From: Clostridia bacterium
GTDB lineage: Bacteria; Bacillota; Clostridia; TANB77; CAG-508
Direction: 5' to 3'
Length of the DNA: 64,000 nt
Assembly (NCBI GenBank): GCA_017510525.1
Contig: JAFWNC010000012.1
Span: forward strand, 1-64,000
Shown here: one piece after another, positions 39,927 to 47,106 of the stretch
How the letters are laid out: each line of letters opens with the position of its first letter
How positions within the stretch are numbered: position 1 is the stretch's first letter
Position numbers and translations under genes: made by a program
Notes under the pieces: model-generated
Databases searched by the model: none
The model's input: the letters and a program-made list of their open reading frames with translations, nothing else
What the model was told of the DNA's origin: nothing

Positions 39927-39954
39927 TTGACCAATCGTCAAAAATATGTAATAA
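39927..39954 (+). promoter_or_regulatory. tetR promoter with overlapping TetR operator
   Basis: -35 TTGACC (39927-39932) and -10 TAATAA (39949-39954) are 16 bases apart. The perfect palindrome TTGAC-CAATC-GTCAA (39927-39941) covers the -35 box. The fit with the mmpL site indicates one repressor controlling both directions. Confidence 0.75.
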
Positions 39955-39989
39955 TAATTATGAATAATATGTAGGGAGGTTAGATTCAA

Positions 39990-40586
39990 ATGAAAAAAGA
40001 TATTAAAGAAAAAGATAAAGAAGCTAGACTATTAGACACAGCTTATGAGCTTTTTACTGAAAAAGGAATAAAAGATACCTCAATTCAGGAAATAGTTGAT
40101 AATGCTAATGTTGCTAAAGGTACATTTTATTTATATTTTAAGGATAAATATGAAATTAGAGATATTTTAATTGCGAAAAAATCACACAAATTATTTAAAG
40201 ATGCTTTAAAAGAATTAAGAAAAAACTATATTTCAAATTTGTCTGATCAGATTATTTTTGTTATTAATTATGTTATTAATGAATTAGCTAAAAGACCTAC
40301 CCTATTAAAATTTATTTCGAAAAACTTATCCCTAGGTATATATAATTCAAATATTAGAAAAATATACGAAGAAAATGAAAATGAGGAGGACAATATTTAT
40401 TTATTGTTTTTAAAGGGAATTGAGGAAAGCAATGTTAAAATCGATAATCCAGAGGTTACTTTATATATGATTATTGAGCTAGTTAGTTCAACATGTTTTA
40501 ATTCAATTTTATATAAGGAACCATTACCAATAGAAGAGTTTAAGCCTTATTTATATGATACAATAAGAAAATTGATAGGAGAATAG
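39990..40586 (+). CDS. TetR family transcriptional regulator
   Basis: A 198-residue regulator. The N-terminal helix-turn-helix domain spans about 10-60 (LLDTAYELFTEKGIKDTSIQ, IVDNANVAKGTFYLYFKDK, the classic G-T-F-Y-x-Y-F motif). The C-terminal ligand-binding part is all-helical. Its gene is divergent from the MMPL operon. Two matching TTGAC-type palindromes in the 255-base gap sit on the -35 boxes of both promoters, so it most likely represses the exporter and itself until a ligand binds. RBS AGGGAGG lies just upstream of ATG 39990. Confidence 0.9.
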   Translation: MKKDIKEKDKEARLLDTAYELFTEKGIKDTSIQEIVDNANVAKGTFYLYFKDKYEIRDILIAKKSHKLFKDALKELRKNYISNLSDQIIFVINYVINELAKRPTLLKFISKNLSLGIYNSNIRKIYEENENEEDNIYLLFLKGIEESNVKIDNPEVTLYMIIELVSSTCFNSILYKEPLPIEEFKPYLYDTIRKLIGE

Positions 40587-40652
40587 GTGGAAATGGGGAC
40601 GGTTCTCTTTTCCAAGGAAAACTTGGAAAAGAGAACCGTCCCCATTTCCACC
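40586..40652. repeat. Palindrome copy 3
   Basis: Perfect 31-base arms (40586-40616, 40622-40652) around GAAAA, starting at the last base of the tetR stop codon. A T-run follows (CCTTTTAATT), so it probably terminates tetR transcription. Confidence 0.9.
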
Positions 40653-40668
40653 TTTTAATTAAAAAGTA

Positions 40669-40698
40669 TTGACAAATATGTGGTAAAAGTATTATAAT
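40669..40698 (+). promoter_or_regulatory. tRNA-Lys promoter
   Basis: -35 TTGACA (40669-40674) and -10 TATAAT (40693-40698) with an 18-base spacer, 12 bases before the tRNA. Confidence 0.85.
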
Positions 40699-40710
40699 AT
40701 CTCTTGTCAT

Positions 40711-40786
40711 GGGTGATTAGCTCAGTTGGTAGAGCAGCTGACTCTTAATCAGAAGGTCCGGGGTTCGACCCCCCGATTGCCCACCA
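40711..40786 (+). tRNA. tRNA-Lys (anticodon CTT)
   Basis: 76 bases with a GGGTGAT / ATTGCCC acceptor stem (G-T pairs inside), D-arm TAGCTCAGTTGGTAGAGC, anticodon loop CTCTTAA giving CTT, T-arm GGGG-TTCGACC-CCCC, discriminator A and an encoded CCA. The first pair of the anticodon stem is a G-A mismatch. It has its own promoter and terminator. Confidence 0.96.
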
Positions 40787-40794
40787 AAGAAGAT

Positions 40795-40841
40795 AAAACA
40801 AAGGGACGGTTTGAAACAAAAGATAACCGTCCCTTTGTTTT
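40795..40841 (+). terminator. tRNA-Lys terminator
   Basis: Perfect 17-base arms AAAACAAAGGGACGGTT (40795-40811) and complement (40825-40841). The GGGACGGTT core resembles the palindrome family at 1, 35581 and 40586. Confidence 0.88.
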
Positions 40842-40842
40842 A

Positions 40843-40916
40843 ACGGGCGGGCATGGAAACCTGCCCCTACAAATATATTAATTGCAAAAGATGTAGGGGT
40901 GGGGCTTGTCCCCACC
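40843..40916. repeat. Two CCCCTAC-type GC-rich repeats
   Basis: ACGGGCGGGCATGGAAACCT-GCCCCTAC (40843-40870) and GTAGGGGTGGGGCTTGTCCC-CACC (40893-40916). They belong to a dispersed hairpin family with copies at 29355, 41785, 44200, 46300 and 55158. They lie in the leader of rsmA. Confidence 0.7.
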
Positions 40917-40939
40917 TTTTTGTAAAAGGAGAGATTGAT

Positions 40940-41788
40940 ATGAATTTATTTGATGAGACTAAATTTATAATGAAGAAAAACAATATTGTTGCTAATAAGA
41001 GCTTGGGACAGAATTTTTTGATTGATGAAGATGTTGTAAACAATATTGTTGAAAGTGCTGGGGTTTCTAAAAATGATATTATTATTGAGATTGGTCCTGG
41101 TCTTGGAACTCTAACAAAATATTTATTAGATAGAGCTAAAAAGGTTATCTGTATTGAGCTTGATAAGAGAATGGTGTCAATTTTAGAAGATAGATTTAGC
41201 TTGTATAAGAATTTTCAGCTTATAAATGATGATGTTTTAAAGGTTGATTTAAAAGAAATAATTAAAGAAAACAAAACTTCTGAAGATGTTAAGGTTAAGG
41301 TTGTTGCAAATCTTCCTTATTATATTACAACTCCAATTATTATGAAGCTTTTGGAAGATAGGCTAGATATTGAGAGTATAACAGTTATGATCCAAAAAGA
41401 AGTTGCTGAGAGATTGGCCGCTGTTCCAGGTGAAAAAGAAACAGGAAGTATTACCTATTCTATTAATTATTATACTGAACCCGAGATTGTAATGACTGTT
41501 CCTAATAATTCTTTTATTCCAGAGCCTGAAGTTACTTCAGCTGTAATAAGATTGAATGTATTAGATAATCCTAGAATTAATGTTAAAGATGAGAAGATGT
41601 TTTTTAAAGTAATCAAAGTTGCTTTTATGCAAAAGAGAAAAACGTTGGTTAATGGGTTAGTTAATGGGGGGATTTTTGCTAATAAAGAAGCGGCTGAGAT
41701 GGCTTTGAATGAATTAGGAATTGATACGAAAATTAGAGGAGAAAAACTAAGTTTAGAGGATTTCGGAAAAATTGCTGATATATTGTAG
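40940..41788 (+). CDS. rsmA: 16S rRNA (adenine1518-N6/adenine1519-N6)-dimethyltransferase
   Basis: A 282-residue KsgA/RsmA enzyme that dimethylates two adenines in helix 45 of 16S rRNA during 30S assembly. Visible motifs are KSLGQNFLIDEDVVNNIV at the N-terminus, the SAM loop EIGPGLGTLT (about 48-57), the ELDKRM acidic motif and the catalytic NLPYYITTPI (about 128). ATG 40940 is chosen because AAAGGAGAG lies just upstream; an in-frame extension to 40853 would run through repeats and is unlikely to be coding. Length fits the family. The next gene is dapF, after a repeat-filled gap. Confidence 0.95.
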   Translation: MNLFDETKFIMKKNNIVANKSLGQNFLIDEDVVNNIVESAGVSKNDIIIEIGPGLGTLTKYLLDRAKKVICIELDKRMVSILEDRFSLYKNFQLINDDVLKVDLKEIIKENKTSEDVKVKVVANLPYYITTPIIMKLLEDRLDIESITVMIQKEVAERLAAVPGEKETGSITYSINYYTEPEIVMTVPNNSFIPEPEVTSAVIRLNVLDNPRINVKDEKMFFKVIKVAFMQKRKTLVNGLVNGGIFANKEAAEMALNELGIDTKIRGEKLSLEDFGKIADIL

Positions 41789-41888
41789 GGGCGGTTTTCC
41801 ATGCCCACCCAAAATTTGATTTAGTGCCATGAAAAGCAGATTAGGAAAGTTATGGTTTTATGGAGAACTCTAGTTCTCCGCTACGAAT
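41785..41888. repeat. CCCCTAC-type and GGAG-box repeats in one gap
   Basis: GTAGGGGCGGTTTTCCATGC-CCACCC (41785-41810) begins inside the rsmA stop codon. A GGAG-box palindrome TTTATGGAGAACTCTAGTTC-TCCGCTACGAAT lies at 41857-41888. No gene fits in the 180-base gap. Confidence 0.7.
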
Positions 41889-41970
41889 GGTGTGGCGAAG
41901 CCACTTTTTTCATAAGACATGCAAATTTAGCATTGCAAAATCATATACTCTAGAAGAGGTGATTTTTGCA

Positions 41971-42822
41971 ATGCTTGATTTTTGTAAAATGCAAGGTTTA
42001 GGAAATGATTTTATTTGTATTAAATATAATGAGTCATTAAAATATAACTGGAAAATCTTTTCTAAATTTATATGTGATAGACATTATGGAATTGGTGGAG
42101 ATGGTTTATTAATTGTTGGTAAGAGTAAATATGCTGATTTGAGTATGAGGATATTTAATAGTGATGGAACTGAGGCCGAGATGTGCGGTAATGGGATAAG
42201 GTGTTTGGCAAAGTTTGCATATGAGAAAGGGCTTGTTAAAAAGAATAAGATTAGAATTGAAACTTTAGCTGGAATTAAACAGGTTGAATACATAATTGAG
42301 AATAATATTATCATGGCTATTAAGGTTAACATGGGAAAACCTATTACAATTCCTTCAAGAATTCCAGTTTATCTTCCAAGAAATTATAGGATTAATTCTG
42401 ATAAGTGCAAGGTTCAAATTCGCGTTGGCGAGAAGGAGTTTATTGCAAATTGTTTGTCAATGGGAAATCCTCATGCTGTAGTTATAGTAAGCAATTTAAA
42501 GGATTTTAATGTTGAAAAATATGGATGTATTATTGAGAATTATAAGTTTTTTCCTAACAAGACTAATGTGGAATTTGTGGAAATTGTAGATAAAAACAAC
42601 ATAAAATTGCGTGTTTGGGAGCGTGGGGTTGGTGAAACTTTAGCTTGTGGAAGTGGTGCTTCAGCTGCAGTTTATTCTTGCTTTAGTGAGGGTGAAGTTG
42701 ATAATAAGGTTAAAGCTGAGCTAAGAGGAGGAGTTTTAGATTTTGAGATTGATAGAAATTCGCGCGAGGTTTATATGATTGGGCCTGCAGTGAATGTTTA
42801 TGAAGGAAAAATTGATTTGTGA
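41971..42822 (+). CDS. dapF: Diaminopimelate epimerase
   Basis: A 283-residue enzyme converting LL- to meso-diaminopimelate for lysine and peptidoglycan synthesis. Both catalytic cysteines are in place: EAEMCGNGIRC (about residue 75) and ETLACGSGASAA (about 225). The start MLDFCKMQGLGNDF matches the family's conserved opening. ATG 41971 follows AGAGGTGAT; an in-frame extension to 41860 would include a repeat and is rejected. A terminator hairpin starts 10 bases after the stop. Lysine/cell-wall gene next to sporulation genes; no link between the roles is implied. Confidence 0.95.
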   Translation: MLDFCKMQGLGNDFICIKYNESLKYNWKIFSKFICDRHYGIGGDGLLIVGKSKYADLSMRIFNSDGTEAEMCGNGIRCLAKFAYEKGLVKKNKIRIETLAGIKQVEYIIENNIIMAIKVNMGKPITIPSRIPVYLPRNYRINSDKCKVQIRVGEKEFIANCLSMGNPHAVVIVSNLKDFNVEKYGCIIENYKFFPNKTNVEFVEIVDKNNIKLRVWERGVGETLACGSGASAAVYSCFSEGEVDNKVKAELRGGVLDFEIDRNSREVYMIGPAVNVYEGKIDL

Positions 42823-42831
42823 TTTTTGAAT

Positions 42832-42888
42832 AAAAAAACCTTTTTTGGAAACAATTATATTAATAGTTTTCAAAGAAGGTTTTTTTTT
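42832..42888 (+). terminator. Terminator after dapF
   Basis: Arms AAAAAAACCTTTTTTGGAAAC (42832-42852) and GTTTTCAAAGAAGGTTTTTTTT (42866-42888) pair with two mismatches, giving a long hairpin with flanking A and T runs. It separates dapF from sigG. Confidence 0.8.
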
Positions 42889-42936
42889 AGATATGAAATT
42901 GAATTTGTACATATTTTTTTAGGAGGTTTGAATTTC

Positions 42937-43710
42937 ATGTCTAATAAGGTTGAGATTGCGTCTGTTAATACGTCAAAGTTACCGGTTTTGAGTAGTGATG
43001 AGAAAAAGGAGTTACTGTTAAAGATTAAAGATGGTGATATGGAGGCGAGAGAGAGGTTTATTAATGGGAATCTAAGGCTTGTTTTGAGCGTTGTTCAGAG
43101 GTTTGGCGGTAGAGGTGAAAATGCTGATGATTTATTTCAAATTGGTTGTGTTGGGCTAATTAAGGCTATTGATAATTTTGATATTTCTTTAAATGTTCAG
43201 TTTTCAACTTATGCTGTTCCTATGATTATTGGAGAGATTAGAAGATATTTAAGAGATAATAATATGGTTAGGGTGAGTAGGTCTGTAAGGGATTTGGCTT
43301 ATAAGACTATTCAAATTAAGGAGAAGATGTTGAAGGAAAATGGCAAGGAGCCTACGATTGATCAGATTGCTAAAGAGTTGGATGTTTCTAAAGAGGAGAT
43401 TTCGTATAGTTTAGATGCAATTCAAGATCCTGTTTCTCTTCAAGAGCCTGTTTATAATGATGGTAGCGACAGTGTTTTTATTATGGATCAGGTTAAAGAT
43501 GTTAAAAATTCAGATGAATTGTGGGCAGAAAATATTACTATGATGGAGGCTATGAAGAAGCTAAATGATAAGGAGAAGATGATTGTTGCGAAAAGGTTTT
43601 TTGATGGTAGAACGCAGATGGAGGTGGCTGAGGAGATTGGGATTTCGCAGGCTCAGGTGTCTAGGTTGGAGAAGAGTGCGATTGGGCATTTGAGGAGGTT
43701 GTGGAAATAG
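42937..43710 (+). CDS. sigG: RNA polymerase sporulation sigma factor G
   Basis: A 257-residue sigma-70 factor matching SigG, the late forespore sigma factor. The N-terminal signature is NKVEIASVNTSKLPVLS. Region 2 carries ERFINGNLRLVLSVVQRF and DDLFQIGCVGLIKAIDNFD. Then QFSTYAVPMIIGEIRRYLRD, region 3 (KENGKEPTIDQIAKELDVS) and region 4 (GRTQMEVAEEIGISQAQVSR) follow. ATG 42937 is chosen because AGGAGG sits 11 bases upstream; a start at 42826 would include the dapF terminator. In Bacilli and Clostridia sigG lies beside sigE and spoIIGA, which are not seen here. The convergent ylmC gene lies beyond a 200-base palindrome. Confidence 0.95.
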   Translation: MSNKVEIASVNTSKLPVLSSDEKKELLLKIKDGDMEARERFINGNLRLVLSVVQRFGGRGENADDLFQIGCVGLIKAIDNFDISLNVQFSTYAVPMIIGEIRRYLRDNNMVRVSRSVRDLAYKTIQIKEKMLKENGKEPTIDQIAKELDVSKEEISYSLDAIQDPVSLQEPVYNDGSDSVFIMDQVKDVKNSDELWAENITMMEAMKKLNDKEKMIVAKRFFDGRTQMEVAEEIGISQAQVSRLEKSAIGHLRRLWK

Positions 43711-43712
43711 GC

Positions 43713-43914
43713 TAGGATTAATAAAAAAGTCAGTTGAGTTTCGTTTGCCCTCGACTGGGTAGCTTCTATTATTTTTCACTTCGGCTTCCCCACTGGAGGC
43801 TGTAACTCGCTTCTGCTCGAACAGCCCTCAGCGGTCCCCACAACGCCTCGCTAGAAAAATAATAGAACTACCCGCACGGGCTTTTAGTTTTGAGGGACTT
43901 TTTTATTAATCCTA
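43713..43914. ncRNA. Large nested palindrome, candidate structured RNA or element
   Basis: Outer arms of 19 bases match perfectly (43713-43731, TAGGATTAATAAAAAAGTC, with 43896-43914). A second stem pairs GGGTAGCTTCTATTATTTTT (about 43757-43776) with 43853-43872, one base bulged. A GC-rich core holds a further hairpin (CTGGAGGCTGT with ACAGCCCTCAG around 43803-43830). The GC-rich core is unlike its AT-rich surroundings. It lies between convergent sigG and ylmC, so it may serve as terminator for both. I do not recognise a known RNA family. Confidence 0.6.
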
Positions 43915-43943
43915 ATTATACCCAATCGAACTGTGGGAGTATA

Positions 43944-44177
43944 TTAAATTTCAACGAGGATTAGGTCGTCTCCGATTGCTTTGATTTTGTCCCAGGGGAT
44001 GACTATTGAGGTGTCTCCTGAGAAGAGATTTAAGAATCTTGTGTTTCCTGGAACTACAATTGAGGTTATTACTCCTGTTCCTAGTTCGGCGTTTACGTCC
44101 ATTACGTAACCTAGTCTTTGGGCGTTTGTTATATTTATGACTTCTTTATGTTTGAAGTCTAGGCCTTTTGAGTTCAT
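43944..44177 (-). CDS. ylmC: YlmC/YmxH family PRC-barrel sporulation protein
   Basis: A 77-residue PRC-barrel protein of the YlmC/YmxH family: FKHKEVINITNAQRLGYVMD, then GTGVITSIVVPG and IPWDKIKAIGDDLILVEI. Members are widely kept in spore formers and linked to sporulation, but their biochemical role is unclear. RBS AAAGGAGA is just upstream of ATG 44177. It is convergent with sigG. Confidence 0.9.
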   Translation of the reverse strand: MNSKGLDFKHKEVINITNAQRLGYVMDVNAELGTGVITSIVVPGNTRFLNLFSGDTSIVIPWDKIKAIGDDLILVEI

Positions 44178-44199
44178 GGTATCTCCTTTCTTTGTAAAA

Positions 44200-44228
44200 G
44201 GGCGGGGGTGGAACCTAAGCCCCTACGG
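44200..44228. repeat. CCCCTAC-type hairpin repeat
   Basis: GGGCGGGGGTGGAACCTAAG-CCCCTACGG, upstream of the divergent pair ylmC and the gene at 44285. Confidence 0.65.
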
Positions 44229-44284
44229 TATGAGGATTATTTGTTTTATTTTATGAAGTTTGATTTTGAAAGGTTACTTGTTTT

Positions 44285-44548
44285 ATGAAAGTTTCTTGGA
44301 TTAAGTCGTCTAAGGATAGTGATAGTTTTAATTTGATGAAGAATATGGGGTTTAGGGTTGTTGAGTTGGATGATTTGGATGAGGTTGATGATAAGATTAA
44401 GGGTTTGATTGGTGAGAATTATAATACTTTTTTTGTTACGAATGAGGTTGCTGGGTTTTCGGAAGATATTATGAAGAGGTATTGTAAGAGTGGTGATATT
44501 AGAATAATTATAACACCAGCAAGAAGGAGAAATGATAATGAAAAATGA
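44285..44548 (+). CDS. Small conserved-type protein, V-ATPase subunit F-like
   Basis: An 87-residue protein. Residues about 5-75 form a short alpha/beta pattern (FRVVELDDLDEVDDKIK, YNTFFVTNEVAGFSEDIMKR, GDIRIIITPARR) that resembles V-type ATPase subunit F or a related small fold. No membrane segment or signal is seen. No strong RBS precedes ATG 44285, only weak AGGTTA. It overlaps the next gene by 11 bases and lies upstream of spoIVFA, so a sporulation-linked role is possible. The function is not known. Confidence 0.6.
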   Translation: MKVSWIKSSKDSDSFNLMKNMGFRVVELDDLDEVDDKIKGLIGENYNTFFVTNEVAGFSEDIMKRYCKSGDIRIIITPARRRNDNEK

Positions 44549-44828
44549 TGAGAAGTTGAAGAATATTGTTGTTTTGAGAAATTTTCCGTCTAATGTTATT
44601 GATGAGGCTATTATTATTTTGAAGGATTATGATTTTGGTGATAAGGAGAATCAAATGAGAAAAGAACATATAATTGATGAGGCAAATTTTATTGTTTCTG
44701 AATATATTAATAATATGAATAATGTTAAGGTTGATAATAAGGGATTAGCGAGCAAATATAAAAGGATGAAGTTAATTAATTTATTTCTGATTGTGGGGTT
44801 ATTTGTTTGTCTAATTTCTTTGTTCTAA
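44538..44828 (+). CDS. Small protein with C-terminal membrane helix
   Basis: A 96-residue protein with a soluble helical N-terminal region (about 1-75) and one C-terminal hydrophobic helix (LINLFLIVGLFVCLISLF) typical of tail-anchored proteins. ATG 44538 has GGAG 8 bases before it. It overlaps the previous gene by 11 bases, and spoIVFA starts 44 bases later, so all may be one transcript. I do not recognise a family. Confidence 0.6.
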   Translation: MKNDEKLKNIVVLRNFPSNVIDEAIIILKDYDFGDKENQMRKEHIIDEANFIVSEYINNMNNVKVDNKGLASKYKRMKLINLFLIVGLFVCLISLF

Positions 44829-44872
44829 TTTATTAAGCTTCTGAATATATTTAACTTAAAGGAGGAGTAGTT

Positions 44873-45619
44873 ATGGCATTGACAGAAGCAGATAAAATCC
44901 GAAAAGCTGAGGAAATTTATTATAGACGAAATGGAATTAAGTTAGAGGAAAAAGAGGAGAAAAAAAGAGGTAATCTTTTTGTTGGTTTTTTAAGAAAAAT
45001 TTTTTTTGTTATTGTAATTGTGGCTTGTGTTTATGGGTACCAGAATAGAGAGTATTTGATGTCTGATAATTTTAATTCTGATTTGAAAAATGTTCTTAAT
45101 ACTCAGGTTGATTTCCAAGAAATCTTAAATAGAATTATGAATGTTCAGGTTGATGATAAATTTGAAGAGAAGAAAGAGGAGGAGAAAAATACTGTTCCAG
45201 AGGCAATGGAGATTGTTGGAGATTATACATATATTATGCCATTAGAGGGTATTTTAACTTCTGGATTTGGATATAGAGAGTCAGAAAGTCCTGGAGTTAC
45301 AGGGTTTCATACGGGAATAGATATAGCTGGAGATATTGGTGAAGAGATTGTTGCTTCTTCTTATGGAAAGGTAATTGAGGTTTCTAATCAGGGAGGATAT
45401 GGAAATCATTTGAAGATACAAAATGGGGATATTGTTATGTTATATGCTCATTGTAATCAGATTTTTGTTTCTGAGGGTGATGTTGTAACTCAAGGACAGA
45501 AAATTGCTGAGGTTGGGCTTACAGGGAACACTACTGGACCACATCTTCATTTTGAGATTCGAAAAAATGATGAGCCTGAGGATCCTTTTGAGTTTATAGA
45601 TTTGAGTGTAGGAGAATAA
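44873..45619 (+). CDS. spoIVFA: SpoIVFA-like membrane protein with M23 domain
   Basis: A 248-residue protein: short cytoplasmic start, one membrane helix (about 35-54), then an M23 (LytM) domain (about 130-240). The zinc ligands H-x(3)-D (FHTGIDI) and H-x-H (GPHLHFEI) are both present, so the peptidase could be active, unlike Bacillus SpoIVFA. In Bacillus, SpoIVFA holds and restrains the SpoIVFB protease that cleaves pro-sigma-K. The gene directly after it, one base away, is a SpoIVFB homologue. SpoIIQ is an alternative, but the neighbour favours SpoIVFA. RBS AAAGGAGGAG precedes ATG 44873. Confidence 0.85.
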   Translation: MALTEADKIRKAEEIYYRRNGIKLEEKEEKKRGNLFVGFLRKIFFVIVIVACVYGYQNREYLMSDNFNSDLKNVLNTQVDFQEILNRIMNVQVDDKFEEKKEEEKNTVPEAMEIVGDYTYIMPLEGILTSGFGYRESESPGVTGFHTGIDIAGDIGEEIVASSYGKVIEVSNQGGYGNHLKIQNGDIVMLYAHCNQIFVSEGDVVTQGQKIAEVGLTGNTTGPHLHFEIRKNDEPEDPFEFIDLSVGE

Positions 45620-45620
45620 A

Positions 45621-46254
45621 TTGAGAGCGTGTTTTGAGATTGTTTTTAAGAAGTGTCCAATTTTATTTTTGTTAATAATCGCATATACTTTTACTAATCA
45701 GATTGATGAATTTTTTTATATGTTATTTTTTATTTTTCTTCATGAGATGGGTCATTTATTTGCTGGTGTATTATTAGGAATTAGGCCATTAGGCTTTGAA
45801 CCTAGCATAGCGGGTTTTAAAGCGGAGTTAGATACATATAAAAAAAATAGCGTTTGGAAGAATCTTGTTGTTGATGCTTCTGGACCGTTTGTAAATTTTA
45901 TTCTTGTATTAATTCGGAATAGCTATTGATTCTGAAGTAATCGCATATTCAAATTTGTTGCTTTTGATAATTAATCTGCTTTTGATTTATCCTTTAGATG
46001 GCGGAAGAATTCTTAAGGGGTTATTCTTATTTTCTTTTGACTATAAAAAAGCTATGGATGTTGTAAATTGCATTTCTAATTTTAGTTTGATTATGATTAC
46101 TTTTATTTCTAGTATTGGAATTTTGTATTATAGAAATATTTCTATTGTTATTTTTATTTTCTATTTGTGGTATTTGGTTTTTGTTGAAAATAAGAGAAAG
46201 ACCATTGTTGATAGGATGTATAGGATTATTGAAAAAGAAGGTTTAAAAAGTTAG
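45621..46254 (+). pseudogene. spoIVFB: SpoIVFB-like M50 site-2 protease, frameshifted
   Basis: Two overlapping frames form one M50 intramembrane protease. The first frame (45621-45929, TTG start) has LHEMGH, the HExxH zinc site, and DASGPFVNFILVLI before stopping. The second frame (45955-46254) has NLLLIYPLDGGRILKG, the NPxPxDGG-type motif with the third ligand. An extra C near 45915 joins them: removing it gives I-G-I-A-I-D-S-E-V-I-A-Y-S-N across the join. The intact protein cleaves pro-sigma-K in the mother cell. So this strain cannot make normal SpoIVFB unless the base is a sequencing error. The protein otherwise looks undecayed, which favours a recent event or an error. Confidence 0.88.
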
Positions 46255-46266
46255 ACCTTCTTTTTT
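46232..46266 (+). terminator. Terminator after spoIVFB
   Basis: Arms AAAAAGAAGGT and ACCTTCTTTTT are perfect, 11 bases each, overlapping the stop codon at 46252-46254. A CCCCTAC-type repeat follows at 46300-46324. Confidence 0.85.
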
Positions 46267-46299
46267 ATGTTTTTGGAATTTTGCATGGCAAGAAGAAAC

Positions 46300-46324
46300 G
46301 GACGAGCAATGTTCGCCCCTACGG
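46300..46324. repeat. CCCCTAC-type hairpin repeat
   Basis: GGACGAGCAATGTTCGCCCC-TACGG. The GGACGAGCAATGTTCG part forms a small stem. Confidence 0.6.
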
Positions 46325-46418
46325 TTCTCCTTTTGTATTATTAACAAAATTCGTTAAAATACTTGAAAAATGGAGAAAAAAGGAATAAAATATAAACGTA
46401 GTAAAAGGGGGTGAAATA

Positions 46419-47084
46419 GTGGGATTAGAAGTTTTAGAAAAAGAGATTGGTTATTCTTTTTCAAATAAAGAATTATTGAAAAAAGCGCTTACTCATACTT
46501 CGTATGCAAATGAGAATCATATTGAGAGCAATGAAAGACTTGAATACCTTGGTGATAGTATTTTAGAGTTTTTGTCGAGTAAGTTTTTGTTTAACAATTA
46601 TCATAATTTAACAGAGGGAGAAATGACTAAAGTTAGGGCTAATGTTGTTTGTGAGAATAGTTTGTTTGAAGTGGCAAATAGACATAATTTTAGTGATTTC
46701 TTATTCTTAGGTAGAAGTGAGATTGCTTCTAATAATTCTAAAAAGGCTATTTTGGCTGATAGTGTTGAGGCTGTGATTGCTGCTATTTATTTAGATAGTG
46801 GTATTGAAGAAGCTGAGAAATTTATTATTGCTAATTTGGCTGAGGCTATTGAGATTGCTAGTAAAAATGTTGGAATGAAGGATTATAAGACTGTTCTTCA
46901 GGAAAAATTGCAAAGACATGGTGATGTTAAGATTCAATATAGAGTTATTAAAGAGATCGGCCCTGATCATGATAAGAATTTTATGGTTGAGGTTAGTTGT
47001 AATAATAAGAAGTTAGCAGAAGGAATCGGCAAAAGTAAGAAAGAAGCAGAGATGCAGGCTGCAAAGAATGCGTTGAATGTTTGA
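46419..47084 (+). CDS. rnc: Ribonuclease III
   Basis: A 221-residue double-strand-specific endoribonuclease for rRNA and mRNA processing. The catalytic signature ERLEYLGDSILEFL (about 42-55) is present, with DSVEAVIAAIYLD (about 115-127) carrying the second acidic pair. A dsRBD follows at about 155-221 (DYKTVLQEKLQRHG, IGKSKKEAEMQAAKNAL). Start is GTG 46419 with GGGGGTGA just upstream. In many Clostridia rnc is followed by this radical SAM gene and then smc; smc is absent here. Confidence 0.95.
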   Translation: MGLEVLEKEIGYSFSNKELLKKALTHTSYANENHIESNERLEYLGDSILEFLSSKFLFNNYHNLTEGEMTKVRANVVCENSLFEVANRHNFSDFLFLGRSEIASNNSKKAILADSVEAVIAAIYLDSGIEEAEKFIIANLAEAIEIASKNVGMKDYKTVLQEKLQRHGDVKIQYRVIKEIGPDHDKNFMVEVSCNNKKLAEGIGKSKKEAEMQAAKNALNV

Positions 47085-47106
47085 TTAATTTTATAAGGAG
47101 GTCTAG

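Noticed and set aside
40853..40939. Longer start for rsmA
   Set aside because: The extension encodes Cys-rich residues from the GC-rich repeats, and AAAGGAGAG directs translation to 40940.
41470..41808. Minus-strand frame of 112 codons opposite rsmA
   Set aside because: The rsmA frame has clear motifs; the antisense frame has none and no RBS.
42826..42936. Longer start for sigG
   Set aside because: It would read through the dapF terminator hairpin; AGGAGG precedes 42937.
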